Positions 62,657 through 64,000 of a DNA stretch of 64,000 nt are shown here, piece by piece (within the stretch, counting starts at the first letter, position 1; each line of letters opens with the position of its first letter). This DNA comes from Limnobaculum zhutongyuii. GTDB taxonomy: Bacteria; Pseudomonadota; Gammaproteobacteria; Enterobacterales; Enterobacteriaceae. Made by a program: the position numbers and the translations under genes. The notes under the pieces were generated by a model. That model was not told the DNA's origin and did not search any database. It saw nothing but the letters and a program-made list of their open reading frames with translations. Location: NCBI RefSeq assembly GCF_004295645.1, contig NZ_CP034752.1, positions 3,162,001-3,226,000 of the forward strand, written 5' to 3'.

Positions 62657-63697
62657 TTAAGATACTGACTCTGAATCATTTTCTTCTTTTTCAGGCCAAA
62701 TCAGACTCGCCAACACACCGACAGCTAACATTCCCAGAACGATAAACAGGCTGGTGGTTGGATCAATGGTATATCCGTGTCCAAATAAGTGCGCAGATGC
62801 GTTTAACGCCAGTTTTGCCGCAATAAAGAATAGCAGTGCAATAATCGCTTTTTCCAAATGGACTAAATATTGCTTCATCGCTTCCAGAACGAAATACAGA
62901 GTACGCAAACCTAAAATTGCGAACATCATGGCACTATATACAATCAGAGGCTCCCGGCTAACGGCAATCACCGCAGGCACGGAGTCGAACGCAAACATCA
63001 CGTCGCTTAATTCAATCACCACTACGCATAGAAACAGCGGAGTTGCATAGAACATGCCCTTGCCAATCTTACCCACTAAATCTGAGTTTTCTGGCTTGGC
63101 CAGCTCAGTATCAAGCTCTTTTTGATTAAGTAAAAAACGATTACCGGACAGTTTTGGATAAGAGGGAAACAGCTTCTTGGCAAAACGATAGGCAAAGTGT
63201 GATGAATAATCTTCAATCTCATCGTCATCACCGCCGCTGCGTAGCATCATCACCCCAGTAAAGGCGACGATAATCGCAAACAGAATTTCGACCCAAGGGC
63301 CCAACACCAACAGACCGGTACCAATCACCACAAAAATAGCTCTGAAGACGATTGCGCCAATAATTCCCCAGTACAGCAGACGGTGGCGATAAACATCAGG
63401 TACGGCAAACCATGAGAAGATAGCCATCATCACAAACAGGTTATCAACGGAGAGCGCCTTCTCTAACACATATCCGGTGATATAGAGGCTGGCAACGTTT
63501 TCACCATGGTGAACATATAAATAACCACCAAATACCAACGCCGTTGCAACCCAAAATAACGACCACAGCACCGCACTTTTCAGGCTCATTACTGCGTCTT
63601 TGCGGTGTGCATATAAATCAATAATGATTGCGGCCAGAGCAATACCAATAAAGACCAGAACTGTCTCAATAGGGAACCCTAATGAAGTTGTTTCCAT
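62657..63697 (-). CDS. terC: Tellurium resistance membrane protein TerC
   Basis: 346-residue inner-membrane protein with about nine hydrophobic segments and the TerC signature VVIELSDVMFAFDSVPAV; EKALSVDNLFVMM is also conserved. Central integral component of Ter complexes, essential for tellurite and phage/colicin resistance in the plasmid systems; TerC relatives also serve manganese export. 35 bases upstream of terD. Confidence 0.95.
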   Translation of the reverse strand: METTSLGFPIETVLVFIGIALAAIIIDLYAHRKDAVMSLKSAVLWSLFWVATALVFGGYLYVHHGENVASLYITGYVLEKALSVDNLFVMMAIFSWFAVPDVYRHRLLYWGIIGAIVFRAIFVVIGTGLLVLGPWVEILFAIIVAFTGVMMLRSGGDDDEIEDYSSHFAYRFAKKLFPSYPKLSGNRFLLNQKELDTELAKPENSDLVGKIGKGMFYATPLFLCVVVIELSDVMFAFDSVPAVIAVSREPLIVYSAMMFAILGLRTLYFVLEAMKQYLVHLEKAIIALLFFIAAKLALNASAHLFGHGYTIDPTTSLFIVLGMLAVGVLASLIWPEKEENDSESVS

Positions 63698-63725
63698 TCT
63701 AATTACTTACCTTCCAAATTAAGGG

Positions 63726-64000
63726 TTACAGACCAAAATCCTGTGGATCAAGGTTCAGTTCTTTTGCCATTTGTCGAACAACTTTCTGTTCAGACTCGTC
63801 GAAATTACCATCGCTGGCACCAACAGCAATACAAACTCGGATCATTAAACGAGCAGCATCGACATTAGTCCGCAGTTTGCCTACTGTTTTTAACGCTTCC
63901 GCTTCACCAATCGCGTGGTCAAACTCAAAGCTGGAAACTGTCTTATTGAAAAAGGCAATAACATCAGCCATATCAAAAACTTTTAACTCATCCGAGTTTT
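63726..64000 (-). CDS. terB: Tellurium resistance protein TerB, N-terminus beyond the window
   Basis: The last 91 residues of TerB are visible, from NSDELKVFDMADVIAFF to the stop, including VCIAVGASDGNFDESEQKVV, the metal-binding helix region. TerB has about 151 residues, so roughly 60 lie past base 64000; the frame is open to the edge and the ATG at 63971 is internal. It is a cytosolic helical protein that associates with TerC. terA and terZ are expected further right. Confidence 0.93.
   Translation of the reverse strand, partial: NSDELKVFDMADVIAFFNKTVSSFEFDHAIGEAEALKTVGKLRTNVDAARLMIRVCIAVGASDGNFDESEQKVVRQMAKELNLDPQDFGL

Noticed and set aside
55007..64000. Ter locus as a recent plasmid or transposon insertion
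   Set aside because: No insertion sequence, integrase, tRNA or attachment repeat is visible at its left side, and composition does not differ visibly from neighbouring genes. The right border lies outside the window.

Overview
The window is chromosomal DNA of a member of the order Enterobacterales. Almost every conserved protein is close to its Escherichia coli counterpart in length and motifs (DnaK, TalB, ThrABC, ArcA, Rob, EttA, RadA, PrfC, RsmC, RraB). The gene order follows the part of the E. coli map around 0/100 min: dnaK, satP, mog, tal, yaaA, thrCBA, arcA, creA, rob, gpmB, yjjX, trpR, slt, ettA, then radA, serB, ytjB, yjjV, yjjU, osmY, prfC, rimI, holD, rsmC, ridA, tabA, argI, rraB. 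The accessory content and the intergenic repeats differ from E. coli. A genus of the Budviciaceae type would fit, but that is a guess.

Layout. 1-12.8 kb: dnaK with two heat-shock promoters, the acetate/succinate transporter satP, an acetyltransferase and an MHS transporter, mog, transaldolase, yaaA and the threonine operon with its leader peptide and attenuator. 12.8-23.1 kb: arcA behind a long regulatory region with a perfect FNR box, creA, rob, gpmB, a nonsense-mutated yjjX, trpR with an operator, slt, an FkbM methyltransferase and ettA. 23.1-38.1 kb: an accessory insertion between ettA and radA, where E. coli has only nadR. It holds an SDR/LysR/alcohol dehydrogenase group and a full copy of the E. 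coli ygc/yqc cluster (ygcN, O, P, Q, R, S, U, W, yqcE, ygcE) with an added PHP phosphatase. 38.1-54.7 kb: conserved housekeeping block, including ridA, tabA, argI with two ARG boxes, rraB and a frameshifted aldo/keto reductase. 54.7-64 kb: a tellurite/stress (Ter) locus. Three TerY-type VWA proteins, a TerX-like TerD-family protein, a PP2C phosphatase and a protein kinase converge on terB-terC-terD-terE, with terB cut by the window end.

Two families of structured intergenic repeats stand out. Family I (four loci, one of them an inverted pair) keeps a GC-rich stem through compensatory base changes, and its copies sit at the edges of the accessory modules. Family II (two copies, 39.6 and 52.0 kb) is a chain of hairpins in which one copy carries an extra 80-base block of three or four small hairpins. 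Neither family looks coding.

The ygc cluster encodes an electron-transfer system: ETF alpha/beta, an ETF:quinone-oxidoreductase-like flavoprotein and a ferredoxin. With it come an FAD oxidase, an SDR, a sugar kinase and two transporters, so it probably oxidises a sugar-like substrate that remains unknown. It also encodes a GlpP-type antiterminator (YgcP), and strong terminator hairpins lie exactly in the leaders and inside the operon, which suggests regulation by antitermination. Three genes are disrupted (yjjX nonsense; ygcW and the aldo/keto reductase each short of one G in a G-run); real decay and consensus error cannot be told apart here.
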